From an uncultured Acetobacteraceae bacterium (lineage in GTDB: Bacteria > Pseudomonadota > Alphaproteobacteria > Acetobacterales > Acetobacteraceae), in NCBI GenBank assembly GCA_903918315.1, contig CAIXEA010000109.1:1-44791 (forward strand): 44,791 nucleotides of DNA, read 5' to 3'. Positions 17,208-26,008 of the stretch are shown here, piece after piece. Below the pieces are notes generated by a model. That model did no database searches and was not told the DNA's origin. It saw only the letters and a list, made by a program, of their open reading frames with translations. A program made the position numbers and the translations under genes. How positions within the stretch are numbered: the first letter of the stretch is position 1; each line of letters begins with the position of its first letter.

Positions 17208-18404
17208 ATGTCCACCCCGCTCGCCGGTATCACCGTCCTCGATTTCGGCCAGATCTACCAAGGCCCCTATGCCACCATGCTGATGGCCAAGGCCGGCGCC
17301 AATGTCATCAAGATCGAGCCGCCGGGTGGGGAGCCGCTGCGCCGGCGGGTGCTGGCGAGCGGGGAAGGCGATACCACCCTGCCGATGGCCATGCTCAATG
17401 CCAATAAGCGCGCGGTGACGCTGAACCTGAGGTCCGATCAGGGCAAAGCGCTGCTCAAACAGATGGTGGCCAAGGCGGATGTGCTGTTGGAGAACTTCTC
17501 CCCCGGCACGCTCGATGGGCTCGGCGTGGGCTATGCGGTGCTGCAACCGGTCAATCCCCGCCTGATCTATGCCACCGGCACCGGCTTCGGCATCAGCGGG
17601 CCGGATCGGGACAATCTGGCGATGGATTTCACGATCCAGGCGGCCTCCGGGATCATGAGCGTCACCGGCTCCCCCGATGGTCCGCCGATGAAGGCGGGTC
17701 CGACGCTGGTCGACTTCATGGGCGGGATTCATCTGTACGGCGCGGTGATGACGGCGTTGTTCCATCGCACCCAGACCGGCCTCGGCCAACTGGTGGAGGT
17801 GGCGATGCAGGAGACGGTGTATCCCACCCTCGCCTCCTCCTACGACTACCACCGCCGTACCGGCAAAGTGCCGCCGCGCGCCGGCAACCGCCAGGCCGGC
17901 CTGTCGAGCGCGCCCTATAACGCCTTCCAGACCACCGACGGCTATGCGGTCATCCATGTCGTGACCGAGCAGCACTGGCAGAACCTGCTGGTCGCGATGG
18001 GGCGTGAGGACCTCAAGGATGATCCGCGCTTCCTCACCAACCCCGCCCGGACCGCCCATATGGCGGAGACGGAGGCGCTGGTGACCGCCTGGACCTCGGT
18101 CCGCACCAAGGCCGAGGTGGTCGCGGCGGCGAAGCGGTTCAAAATCCCCTCCGCCCCCGTGCGCAATGCGATCGAGGTGATGAACGACGAGCATATGCAT
18201 GCCCGCGGCATGTTGCAGCGGGTCGAGCACCCGTCGTTGGGCGAGGTCATCCTGCCCAATTCCCCCCTGCGCCTGCATGGCGCGGACCGGGTGCAGGCGG
18301 TGCCAAGCCCGCGGCTGGGGGAGCATAATATGGCGGTCTACGGCGAATGGCTCGGCCTCGGTTCGGCCGCGGTCGAGGAACTCCTGCATGCGGGCGCCAT
18401 TTGA
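17208..18404 (+). CDS. CaiB/BaiF family (class III) CoA-transferase
   Basis: A 398-residue class III CoA-transferase. The N-terminal Rossmann block reads ITVLDFGQIYQGPYATMLMAKAGANVIKIEPPGGE, followed by NANKRAVTLNLRSDQGKALL and ADVLLENFSPGTLDGLG. The catalytic aspartate that forms the acyl anhydride is Asp169 in GPTLVDFMGG, the same number as in formyl-CoA transferase. The C-terminal part has HPSLGEVILPNSPLRL. It leads an operon: four bases after its stop comes the NAD(P)HX repair gene and then malonyl-CoA decarboxylase, which makes malonate a reasonable candidate acid substrate. Other organic acids cannot be excluded. Confidence 0.92.
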   Translation: MSTPLAGITVLDFGQIYQGPYATMLMAKAGANVIKIEPPGGEPLRRRVLASGEGDTTLPMAMLNANKRAVTLNLRSDQGKALLKQMVAKADVLLENFSPGTLDGLGVGYAVLQPVNPRLIYATGTGFGISGPDRDNLAMDFTIQAASGIMSVTGSPDGPPMKAGPTLVDFMGGIHLYGAVMTALFHRTQTGLGQLVEVAMQETVYPTLASSYDYHRRTGKVPPRAGNRQAGLSSAPYNAFQTTDGYAVIHVVTEQHWQNLLVAMGREDLKDDPRFLTNPARTAHMAETEALVTAWTSVRTKAEVVAAAKRFKIPSAPVRNAIEVMNDEHMHARGMLQRVEHPSLGEVILPNSPLRLHGADRVQAVPSPRLGEHNMAVYGEWLGLGSAAVEELLHAGAI

Positions 18405-18408
18405 ACCC

Positions 18409-19881
18409 ATGCGCATCAGCCCGGCCCCTCTGGCACTGCTGACCCCGGAGGAGATGGGGCGGGCGGATGCGATGGCGCCGGGGTTGGGCGTGCCCGGTTC
18501 GGAGCTGATGCACCATGCCGGCTGGGCGGTGGCGCATGCCATCCTCAAACGGACGCGGCCCTGCCGGGTGCTGGTGCTGGCGGGGCCGGGCAATAATGGC
18601 GGCGACGGCTATGTCGCGGCCCGGCTGCTGGCCGAACGCGGCTGGCCGGTGCGGGTCGCCGCCCTGGCACCGCCCCGGCCAGGCTCCGATGCCGCTTTGG
18701 CCGCCGCGGGCTGGCGCGGGCCGATGGCGGCCTTCGATCCGGCGGAGGCCCGGCGCGCCGATATCGTCGTCGACGCCGTGTTCGGGGCCGGCCTGTCGCG
18801 GGATGTCGGCGGCCTGGTCGCTGAAACGCTGGCCGCGGCGCGGCGCATCGTGGCGGTGGATGTGCCGAGCGGGCTCGATGGCGCGCTCGGCATCGCGCGC
18901 GGACAGGTCGCGCCTGCCTGGCTGACCGTGACTTTTTTCCGGCTGAAACCGGGGCATCTGCTGCTGCCGGGGCGCGACCTCTGCGGGGAGACCGTTCTGG
19001 CCGATATCGGCATGCCGCAAGCGGTGCTCGAGGCGATCCAACCGCGCATCTTCGCCAATGGTCCGGGATTGTGGCAATTGCCCCGGCTCACCGCAGCATC
19101 GCACAAATATACCCGCGGCCATCTCACGGTCATCGGGGGGGCCGAGATGGTCGGCGCCGCGCGCCTCGCGGCCGAAGCGGCCCGGCGGGGCGGGGCCGGT
19201 CTTGTGACGATCGCGGCCCGCGGCAGCTTTGACGCGTACCGGGTTGGCGCGCCCGGCACCATGATCAGCGACGCCCCGTTGCCCGCGCTTCTGACCGATG
19301 TTCGGCGCCGGGTCTGGGTTTGCGGCCCCGGCCTGGGTCCGGACGCGGCCCGCGCCTGCCTGCTCTTGCTGCTGGCCGCCGGACGGCTGGTTGTCGGCGA
19401 TGCCGATCTTTTCACCGCCTTCGCGGCACAGCCCGAGGCCTTGCGAGGCACGGCCGTCCTGACCCCCCATGCCGGCGAATTCGCCCGGGCCTTTGGCCCG
19501 CCGGGGCCGGATCGGATCGCGGCCTGCCGCGCCGCGGCGGCGTCGACCGGCGCCGTCGTGCTGCTGAAAGGCGCCGACACGATCATCGCCGCGCCGGACG
19601 GCCGCGTGGCGATCAACGGATCCGCGCCGCCCTGGCTCGCGACCGCCGGGGCCGGGGATGTTCTGGCCGGGCTCGTCGGCGCCCTGCTGGCGCAAGGCAT
19701 GCCGGCCTGGGACGCCGCCTGCGCGGCGGCCTATCTGCACGGCCGGGCCGCGGTTCTGGCGGGCGAAGGTCTGGTGGTCGAAGACCTGCTGCCGGCCCTG
19801 CGCGACGCGATCGGCGAAACCATCCGGAATTCCCGCACAGTACAGGAAATTCACGCCAAGACCGCGCGTCAGTCGCTATAA
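18409..19881 (+). CDS. nnrD: Bifunctional NAD(P)H-hydrate epimerase/dehydratase (NnrE-NnrD)
   Basis: A 490-residue two-domain metabolite-repair enzyme. The N-terminal YjeF epimerase domain contains GPGNNGGDGYVAARLL and a DVPSGLDG loop. The C-terminal ribokinase-like dehydratase domain contains KYTRGHLTVIGG, LTPHAGEFAR, the LKGADTIIA strand and the ATP/ADP-binding ATAGAGDVLAG. It restores NAD(P)H from its hydrated form, using ADP or ATP. The start ATG 18409 follows the CoA-transferase stop by four bases; the longer reading frame upstream overlaps that gene and is not conserved. Domain spacing and length match the fused bacterial enzymes. Confidence 0.92.
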   Translation: MRISPAPLALLTPEEMGRADAMAPGLGVPGSELMHHAGWAVAHAILKRTRPCRVLVLAGPGNNGGDGYVAARLLAERGWPVRVAALAPPRPGSDAALAAAGWRGPMAAFDPAEARRADIVVDAVFGAGLSRDVGGLVAETLAAARRIVAVDVPSGLDGALGIARGQVAPAWLTVTFFRLKPGHLLLPGRDLCGETVLADIGMPQAVLEAIQPRIFANGPGLWQLPRLTAASHKYTRGHLTVIGGAEMVGAARLAAEAARRGGAGLVTIAARGSFDAYRVGAPGTMISDAPLPALLTDVRRRVWVCGPGLGPDAARACLLLLLAAGRLVVGDADLFTAFAAQPEALRGTAVLTPHAGEFARAFGPPGPDRIAACRAAAASTGAVVLLKGADTIIAAPDGRVAINGSAPPWLATAGAGDVLAGLVGALLAQGMPAWDAACAAAYLHGRAAVLAGEGLVVEDLLPALRDAIGETIRNSRTVQEIHAKTARQSL

Positions 19882-19909
19882 CCGGCGGCAACGACACTTG
19901 GAGTCCCGC

Positions 19910-21292
19910 ATGAGCGAAGCCGCCCCTGGCCTGATCGACCGCGCTTTGTCCCGTATCACCGCCGCCTGGCGCGATATGGCATCCAGCGTAGTGGGACAGG
20001 ATGATCAATCCCTGGAAGACCAGATGTGGGATTGCCTGAACGGGCGCGGCGGGGAGGTCAGCGCCCGCAACCGCGCCGCCCGGCTGGCGCAGGAATACCA
20101 GGCCGCCGACGATGCCGGGCGGCTCGAATTCCTGCGCGTTCTGGCCGGCTTTGACGCTGATCCGGAGGCGGTCGCGACGGCTTATGCCGGGGTGCAGGCG
20201 GCGGGCGACGCGATGGCGCGCGCCTCCGCCACCGCCGCGCTGCGCCGGGCGCTGGAGCCGCCGCGGGTGAAGCTGCTGACGCAGTTCACCTCCATCCCCG
20301 ACGGCCGCAAGTTCCTTGTCGATATGCGCGGCTTCCTGATGAAGACCCGCCGGGAGGACCCATTGCTGGGGGCGCTGGAATCGGATCTGCGGGGCCTGCT
20401 GGCCGCCTGGTTCGATATCGGCTTCCTCGAACTGCACCGCATCGACTGGACCAGTCCCGCGGCCTTGCTGGAAAAGCTGGTCGCTTACGAAGCCGTGCAT
20501 GCCATCAAGTCCTGGCGCGATCTGAAGAACCGGCTGGACTCCGATCGCCGCTGCTACGCCTTCTTCCACCCCCGCATGCCCGGTGAGCCGCTGATTTTCG
20601 TGGAGGTCGCGCTGGTGCGCGGCCTGGCAGACAGCGTGCAGCGGCTGCTGGACGAAGACGCGCCGCTGCAGGACCCGAAGCTGGCCGATACCGCGATCTT
20701 CTATTCCATCAGCAACTGCCAGCCGGGCCTGGCCGGCATCAGCTTCGGCAACTTCCTGATCAAACGCGTGGTGGAAGAATTGTCGGCGGAGTTCCGCAAT
20801 CTCAAGACCTTCGCCACCCTGTCCCCGATCCCCGGATTCCGCCGCTGGCTGGACCAGACGCTGGCCGCGGCGGATCACACCCTGCTGAGCCCGGAGGAAA
20901 GCGCGAGCCTGTCATCCGCCCTGCCCGCCGAGACTCCCGCGAAATCGCTGGCCAGCATCGTCGCCAGCCGCGGCTGGTGGGACACGCCCGGCCTGCGCAA
21001 GACCGCCGAACCGATCCTGGCGCGCCTCTGCGCCCGCTATCTGCTGACCGAGGGCCAGAAGAAGCGGGCCCGCGACCCGGTCGCGCATTTCCATCTGTCC
21101 AATGGCGCGCGGGTCGAACGGCTCAATATCGCCGGCGATACATCCGACAAAGGCGCCAAAGAGAGCGCGACGCTGATGGTCAATTACCTCTATGACCTCG
21201 CCAAGATCGATGAGTGGCATGAGGACTATGCCGGCGAAGGCAAGCGCAATGCCTCGACCGCCGTGCGCAAACTGGCGCGCGGGTGGGGCTGA
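19910..21292 (+). CDS. Malonyl-CoA decarboxylase
   Basis: A 460-residue protein of the malonyl-CoA decarboxylase (MCD/MatA) family, converting malonyl-CoA to acetyl-CoA and CO2 in the cytoplasm. The N-terminal helical domain (about 1-170) is followed by the GNAT-fold catalytic domain. Its hallmark is FYSISNCQPGLAGISFGNFLIKRV near 265-288, and the catalytic histidine is in AHFHLSNGARVERLN near the end. GGAG precedes the ATG. The gene is 28 bases downstream of nnrD in the same direction. With a CoA-transferase at the head of the operon, a malonate-to-acetyl-CoA route is suggested: transferase charges malonate, this enzyme decarboxylates it. Confidence 0.93.
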   Translation: MSEAAPGLIDRALSRITAAWRDMASSVVGQDDQSLEDQMWDCLNGRGGEVSARNRAARLAQEYQAADDAGRLEFLRVLAGFDADPEAVATAYAGVQAAGDAMARASATAALRRALEPPRVKLLTQFTSIPDGRKFLVDMRGFLMKTRREDPLLGALESDLRGLLAAWFDIGFLELHRIDWTSPAALLEKLVAYEAVHAIKSWRDLKNRLDSDRRCYAFFHPRMPGEPLIFVEVALVRGLADSVQRLLDEDAPLQDPKLADTAIFYSISNCQPGLAGISFGNFLIKRVVEELSAEFRNLKTFATLSPIPGFRRWLDQTLAAADHTLLSPEESASLSSALPAETPAKSLASIVASRGWWDTPGLRKTAEPILARLCARYLLTEGQKKRARDPVAHFHLSNGARVERLNIAGDTSDKGAKESATLMVNYLYDLAKIDEWHEDYAGEGKRNASTAVRKLARGWG

Positions 21293-21357
21293 GCCGGCGG
21301 CTGTCTCATGGTCGTCTCAAAGTAACGAATTCTGATACATTGGCCGGAATTCCTTAC

Positions 21358-22116
21358 CTATAATCCGGCTGGCGGTATCAGGCGATCCAACGCCCGCAGG
21401 AGCGGTGAGTGCCCGCCCACCAGAGCGCGCACGATGCTGTCATCGGGCGGCCCGAAATTGACATTCGCGGGCACCCCGCCGTGACGGCGAATCAGCGCCG
21501 CGCGCTGCGGGTAAATATGGACGTATTGTGCCACCGCGGCGTCCATTTCGGATTGATCCCCCGGATCCCCCCCGGTCTCGGCCACGGGTTCCGTCGCGGG
21601 CGGATCAGCCTCGGGTTCCGGTATCGGCGGAGGCGGATCCAGCCTATCGAGCCGACCGTCCAGGGCATCGGTCATGGCGCTGGCGACGATATGCTCCAGG
21701 CGCTCCGCGGCTTCGGTGGGTGCGATTTGCGTCTCCCGCTTCGCACGAACGGCCTGCATGCGTTGAAGCGCGCGCAACGCCGCCAGGGCCTGGCGCAGCA
21801 TGCTGGCCGATTGCATGCCGCAGGCGATCGCCTCCCGGCGGGGTGTATCGCGGTGATGGGCGAGGCGCAGGCATTCCATCGCATGGGCATTGGCGGCGAC
21901 ATGGGCCACCGCCAAGGCGGTTTCCGCCGGATTGGTGGGCAGCAAGGCCGCGACCTCCGCGACCGCGGCGAGGTTCCGCCGAACCAGCGCCACGGGCGTG
22001 TCATCGGACGGTGGTGGCAGGGCGGCCGTGAGCCGGTGCACCAGGGTGTAATAGGACGCGCTGGTACGGGAGATGGCGGGGTCTTGCGGGGTGCTTGTGG
22101 GGGTATATTGGGTCAT
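21358..22116 (-). CDS. Uncharacterised alanine-rich helical protein
   Basis: A soluble protein of 252 residues that I do not recognise. Residues 20-150 are alanine- and leucine-rich amphipathic helix (RRNLAAVAEVAALLPTNPAE, then MECLRLAHHRD). A proline/acidic linker (PPPPIPEPEADPPATEP) follows near 160-180, and then a C-terminal segment with YPQRAALIRRHGG and NFGPPDD. ATG 22116 is preferred to ATG 22125, because the latter overlaps a near-consensus -10 box and would lie upstream of the predicted transcript start. No signal peptide or transmembrane helix is visible. It stands alone, convergent with malonyl-CoA decarboxylase. Confidence 0.6.
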   Translation of the reverse strand: MTQYTPTSTPQDPAISRTSASYYTLVHRLTAALPPPSDDTPVALVRRNLAAVAEVAALLPTNPAETALAVAHVAANAHAMECLRLAHHRDTPRREAIACGMQSASMLRQALAALRALQRMQAVRAKRETQIAPTEAAERLEHIVASAMTDALDGRLDRLDPPPPIPEPEADPPATEPVAETGGDPGDQSEMDAAVAQYVHIYPQRAALIRRHGGVPANVNFGPPDDSIVRALVGGHSPLLRALDRLIPPAGL

Positions 22117-22123
22117 TACTAAC

Positions 22124-22151
22124 ATTATAGGTTATTTTTTATGACTTTCAA
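22124..22151 (-). promoter_or_regulatory. Near-consensus sigma-70 promoter, possibly giving a leaderless mRNA
   Basis: On the minus strand TTGAAA (22151-22146) is followed after 16 bases by TATAAT (22129-22124). The expected transcript start is about seven bases further on, at or next to the ATG at 22116, leaving no room for a ribosome-binding site. This AT-rich patch stands out from the surrounding GC-rich DNA. Confidence 0.65.
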
Positions 22152-22268
22152 CCCCAAGCAGATCCGATCCTTGCCGGACCCAGGTCATCCACGGAACGCG
22201 CTTGCCTTGCGTTGACTCCGGCGCGGGACCGCATCACACGCGGGGCTTCCAGTCCAAGGACGTCAGCC

Positions 22269-23444
22269 ATGCCTTTATCCGGACTTCGGGTCCTCGACCT
22301 CACGCGGGTGTTATCCGGCCCGTTCTGCACCGCGCTGCTGGGTGATCTCGGCGCCGATGTCATCAAGGTGGAAGCGCCGGAGGGCGATTCGATCCGCGGC
22401 CAGGGCGCCATCAAAGACGGGCTGTCGGGCTATTTCGCGCAATTCAACCGCAACAAGCGCTCCGTCCGGCTCGATCTGCGCAAGCCAGAGGGGAAAGAGG
22501 TCCTGGCGCGTCTGATCGCGCAATCGGACGTGCTGGTGGAGAATTTCCGGCCAGGCGTGCTCGACCGCATGGGGTTTCCGGCGGCGCGGCTGCGGGCGTT
22601 GCGGCCGAGCCTGGTGAGCTGCGCCATCAATGGCTTCGGCAGCACCGGCCCCTATCGTGACCGGCCGGCCTTCGATTTCATCGCCCAGGCGCTGAGCGGC
22701 TTCATGAGCGTCAATGGCCGGGATGGCGACCCGCCGCTGCGCTCGGGCCTGCCGATCAGCGATCTGATCGCGGGGTTGTATGCGGCGCTGTCGATCGTGG
22801 CCTCGGTCCAGCGGGCGCGGGCGACGGGGCGCGGGCAGCAGACGGAGGTGTCGCTGACGAACGGCATGGTCAGCATGCTGTCCTATATCGCGACCAACTA
22901 CTTCGCGAGCGGCGTCGTCCCCCCGCGCAGCGGCAACGACCATCCGATCGCCGCGCCCTATGGGCTGTATCCGACCCGGGACGGAGAAATCGCCATCGCC
23001 CCCCCCGACGACGTGTTCTTCGGTCGGCTGGCGGATGTGCTGGGGCTGCCGGGGCTAAAAACCGATCCGCTCTATGCCACCCAGATCGCCCGCGTCGCCA
23101 ACCGCGCGCGCATCAATGCCATCGTCGGCGGCCAATTCGCCACCGAGACCACGCAGCACTGGGTCGAGACCCTGAACGCCGCCGGCGTTCCCTGCGGCCC
23201 CGTCAACACAGTGGAGCAGGTGTTCCAGGATCCGCAGATCCTGGCGCAGGAGATGGTGATGGAGGTCGCGCATCCCGGCCATGGTCTGGTGCGCATGCTG
23301 GGATTCCCCATGAAGCTGTCGGAAACCCCGTGCCAGGTCCGCCGTCCGGCGCCGGACCTGGGGGAACATTCGGACGAGATCCTGGCGGGCCTTGGCTACA
23401 GCGCGGACGCGGTCGCCGCCTTGCGTGGCGCCGGGGTGATCTGA
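22269..23444 (+). CDS. CaiB/BaiF family (class III) CoA-transferase
   Basis: A 391-residue class III CoA-transferase, distinct from the one at 17208. It begins MPLSGLRVLDLTRVLSGPFCTALLGDLGADVIKVEAPEGD, with NRNKRSVRLDLRKPEG and SDVLVENFRPGVLDRMGF following. The probable catalytic aspartate is Asp165 in GLPISDLIAG. AAGGA stands before the ATG at 22269; an earlier in-frame start would add 19 non-conserved residues. Its stop overlaps the start of the arabinofuranosidase gene (TGATG), an unusual partner. Donor and acceptor acids are unknown. Confidence 0.92.
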   Translation: MPLSGLRVLDLTRVLSGPFCTALLGDLGADVIKVEAPEGDSIRGQGAIKDGLSGYFAQFNRNKRSVRLDLRKPEGKEVLARLIAQSDVLVENFRPGVLDRMGFPAARLRALRPSLVSCAINGFGSTGPYRDRPAFDFIAQALSGFMSVNGRDGDPPLRSGLPISDLIAGLYAALSIVASVQRARATGRGQQTEVSLTNGMVSMLSYIATNYFASGVVPPRSGNDHPIAAPYGLYPTRDGEIAIAPPDDVFFGRLADVLGLPGLKTDPLYATQIARVANRARINAIVGGQFATETTQHWVETLNAAGVPCGPVNTVEQVFQDPQILAQEMVMEVAHPGHGLVRMLGFPMKLSETPCQVRRPAPDLGEHSDEILAGLGYSADAVAALRGAGVI

Positions 23445-24991
23445 TGCCCAACGCGTCCGTCCGCCTCCGCCCCGATGCCACGATCGGTGCCACCGACAAG
23501 CGGCTGTTCGGCGCCTTCGTCGAGCATCTCGGGCGCTGTGTGTATGGCGGTCTCTTTGAGCCTGGCCATCCCTCCGCCGATGCGCGCGGCTTCCGCCGTG
23601 ACGTGCTGGCGCTGGTGAAGGAACTGGCGCCCAGCATCATACGCTATCCCGGCGGCAATTTCGTCAGCGGCTATAACTGGGAGGATGGGGTCGGACCGGT
23701 GGAGGACCGCCCGTGCCGGCTGGATCTCGCCTGGCGCTCGACCGAGACCAACCAGTTCGGCACCAATGAGTTCATCGACTGGTGCCGCCTGACGGGGATC
23801 GAGCCGATGCTGGCGGTGAACCTCGGCACCCGTGGCGGCGACGCGGCACGGCGGTTCGTGGAATATTGCAACCATCCCGGCGGCACGACGCTGTCGGACC
23901 TGCGCAAGGACCATGGCTGGCCGCTGCCGCACGAGGTCAAATTATGGTGCCTGGGCAATGAGATGGACGGGCCCTGGCAGATGCAGGCCAGGACGGCCGA
24001 GGATTACGGGCGTGTCGCCGCCGAAACGGCGAAGATGATGAAATGGGTCGACCCCACGATCGAGCTGGCCGCGGCGGGGTCGTCCGGGCGCAACATGCCG
24101 ACATTCGGGACTTGGGAAAGCACGGTGCTCGATCATTGCTTCGATCATGTTGATTATATGTCATTGCATACTTACATCAACAACGATGCCGACGACATGC
24201 CGGCCTTCCTGGCCGCCCCGGATCTGATGGACGGGTTCATTGAAGAAGTGGTCGCGATCAGCGACGCGGCGGCGGCGAAACGGCGGTCTGGCAAACGGAT
24301 CATGCTGAGCTTCGACGAATGGAACGTGTGGTACCGCACCCGCCGCACGCCGGAGGACCGCGCCAGGCCGGGCTGGCCGGTGGCGCCGCCGATCCTGGAA
24401 GAACGGTACAGCATGGGCGATGCGCTGGCGTTCGGGGGCATGTGCATTTCATTGCTGAACCATGCGGACCGGGTAAAGGTCGCGTGCCTGGCGCAGCTGG
24501 TCAATGCCATCGCCCCGATCATGACCGAAACCGGCGGTTCGGCCTGGCGGCAGACCATCTTCTACCCCTTCGCGCAGTTCAGCCATTTCGGCCGCGGGAC
24601 GGTGCTGCGGGCGGAGATCGAATGCCCGGCCTATGACGCGACATACTACGACCCGCGCGGGACGCAGGAACTCCGGTTCCCGGTGACCGCGCCTTACCTG
24701 AAGCTGGCGGCGGTGCGCGACGACATCCTGGGCGGCGTGACCCTGTTCGCGCTGAACCGGCATCTGACGGAGCCGATGCACCTGAAGGTCGATCTGGAGG
24801 GGATGGGCCTGCGCGGCATCCGCGCCGCGCGGCAATTATGCGACGCGGATCTGGCGGCGGCGAACACGGCGGCGGAGCCGGATCGCGTGCGGCCGGGCCT
24901 GCTGAGCGGGGTGGTGCTGACGGGGAGCGTGCTGCGCGCGACCCTGGCACCGGCGTCGTGGACCATGATCCGGTTGGGGACCAGCGGGTAA
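23444..24991 (+). CDS. Alpha-L-arabinofuranosidase, glycoside hydrolase family 51
   Basis: A 515-residue GH51 retaining glycosidase releasing terminal arabinofuranose from arabinan or arabinoxylan oligosaccharides. The N-terminal strand reads LFGAFVEHLGRCVYGGLFEPGHP, then YPGGNFVSGYNWEDGVGP. The acid/base is Glu173 in LGNEMDGPWQ and the nucleophile Glu292 in SFDEWNVWY, spaced as in characterised GH51 enzymes. A C-terminal beta domain completes the protein. There is no signal peptide, so it acts on imported oligosaccharides in the cytoplasm. It is coupled by a one-base overlap to the CoA-transferase. No sugar transporter or arabinose-catabolic gene is nearby in the window. Confidence 0.93.
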   Translation: MPNASVRLRPDATIGATDKRLFGAFVEHLGRCVYGGLFEPGHPSADARGFRRDVLALVKELAPSIIRYPGGNFVSGYNWEDGVGPVEDRPCRLDLAWRSTETNQFGTNEFIDWCRLTGIEPMLAVNLGTRGGDAARRFVEYCNHPGGTTLSDLRKDHGWPLPHEVKLWCLGNEMDGPWQMQARTAEDYGRVAAETAKMMKWVDPTIELAAAGSSGRNMPTFGTWESTVLDHCFDHVDYMSLHTYINNDADDMPAFLAAPDLMDGFIEEVVAISDAAAAKRRSGKRIMLSFDEWNVWYRTRRTPEDRARPGWPVAPPILEERYSMGDALAFGGMCISLLNHADRVKVACLAQLVNAIAPIMTETGGSAWRQTIFYPFAQFSHFGRGTVLRAEIECPAYDATYYDPRGTQELRFPVTAPYLKLAAVRDDILGGVTLFALNRHLTEPMHLKVDLEGMGLRGIRAARQLCDADLAAANTAAEPDRVRPGLLSGVVLTGSVLRATLAPASWTMIRLGTSG

Positions 24992-25045
24992 GGGGAAGGC
25001 TGGCGCCGGGTGGGCATCCCAAGCCTCGCCGCTCTAATCCCCATA

Positions 25046-25067
25046 GACATAAACATATCCTTATGTC
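25046..25067. promoter_or_regulatory. Palindromic operator, probable SahR/ArsR-type site
   Basis: GACATAA (25046-25052) and TTATGTC (25061-25067) are perfect inverted arms with a central ATAT (25055-25058), giving 22-bp dyad symmetry. It ends 11 bases before the ArsR-methyltransferase start. The general form, CATAA-NN-ATAT-NN-TTATG, is in my recollection similar to proteobacterial SahR sites controlling methionine-cycle genes. It would block transcription of the regulator and metH when bound. Confidence 0.65.
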
Positions 25068-25078
25068 ACAACGCCGGC

Positions 25079-26008
25079 ATGGAAGCCCTCCTGGCCAGTC
25101 TGCGCGCCGCCGCTGAACCGACCCGTCTGCGCCTGCTCGCGCTGACGGCGCGCGGGGCCTTTTGCGTCATGGAATTCACCGAAATCCTCGGCCAGTCGCA
25201 GCCGCGCCTGTCACGCCATCTCAAGCTGCTTTGCGAATGCGGTCTGCTGGATCGGATGCGGGAGGGGACGAATGTCTGGTTCGCGCTGCCCACCGGCCCC
25301 GATGGCGATCTGGCGCGGGAGCTGATTGCCCGCCTGCCCGGCGATGACCCGACGCTGGAATCCGACCGCCGCCAGGCCGCGCGGGTGCTGGCGGAACGGG
25401 CGCGGGAGGCATCGGACTCTTTCCGCCGCAAGGGCGCCGATTGGGATGAGATGCGGGCTTTGGAACTGCCGGCGCAGGCGGTGGAAGCCGCTTTGCTCGA
25501 CCTGATCCCGGCCCCCGGCCATCTGCTCGATATCGGCACCGGCACGGGCCGGGTGCTGGAGCTGTTGGCCCCCCGGGTGCGGCAGGCGCTGGGCGTCGAT
25601 GCCTCCAAGGCCATGCTGGCGCTGGCGCGGTCGCGCCTGTCGGGGGAACAATTCGCCCATTGCGCGGTGCGTCAGGCGGATATGTACCGGCTGCCTTTGG
25701 CCAATGCCTCCTTCGATACCGCCGTGTTGCAGATGGTGCTGCACTACGCCGAAGACCCGCCCGGCGTGGTGGCGGAGGCCGCGCGCGTGCTGCGCCCCGG
25801 CGGGCGGATGATCGTGATCGAACTGGCGGCGCATGAGAAAGCCGATCTGGGGAGCCGTTTGGCGCATCGCTGGCCGGGCTTTTCCGATAGCGCGATGCGC
25901 ACCCTTCTGACCGAGGCCGGAATGCGGCCCGGCGACCCCGTGATCGTGCCCGGCCCGCTGGATGTGTGCCTGTGGCCAGCCCAACGCCCTGATCTGGATA
26001 CCAAGTGA
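25079..26008 (+). CDS. ArsR-family regulator fused to a SAM-dependent methyltransferase domain (SahR-like)
   Basis: A 309-residue fusion. Residues about 1-80 form an ArsR winged helix-turn-helix (EPTRLRLLALTARGAFCVMEF, then SQPRLSRHLKLLCECGLL as recognition region). Residues about 130-300 are a class I methyltransferase domain with motif I LLDIGTGTGRVLELL, VDASKAML and LRPGGRMIVIEL. In alphaproteobacteria this fusion next to methionine-cycle genes is the SahR type, in which the methyltransferase fold senses S-adenosylhomocysteine. The start at 25079 places the palindrome immediately upstream; a longer frame from 25010 would read through the operator. No clear ribosome-binding site is seen. 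It overlaps metH, confirming a two-gene operon. Confidence 0.85.
   Translation: MEALLASLRAAAEPTRLRLLALTARGAFCVMEFTEILGQSQPRLSRHLKLLCECGLLDRMREGTNVWFALPTGPDGDLARELIARLPGDDPTLESDRRQAARVLAERAREASDSFRRKGADWDEMRALELPAQAVEAALLDLIPAPGHLLDIGTGTGRVLELLAPRVRQALGVDASKAMLALARSRLSGEQFAHCAVRQADMYRLPLANASFDTAVLQMVLHYAEDPPGVVAEAARVLRPGGRMIVIELAAHEKADLGSRLAHRWPGFSDSAMRTLLTEAGMRPGDPVIVPGPLDVCLWPAQRPDLDTK

Noticed and set aside
18247-19854. 535-codon open frame on the minus strand
   Set aside because: Antisense to nnrD; no motif, and the sense frame is a well-defined enzyme.
21409-22122. 237-codon plus-strand frame opposite the unknown helical protein
   Set aside because: Arg/His/Gly-rich composition typical of a shadow; the minus frame has a promoter and amphipathic helices.
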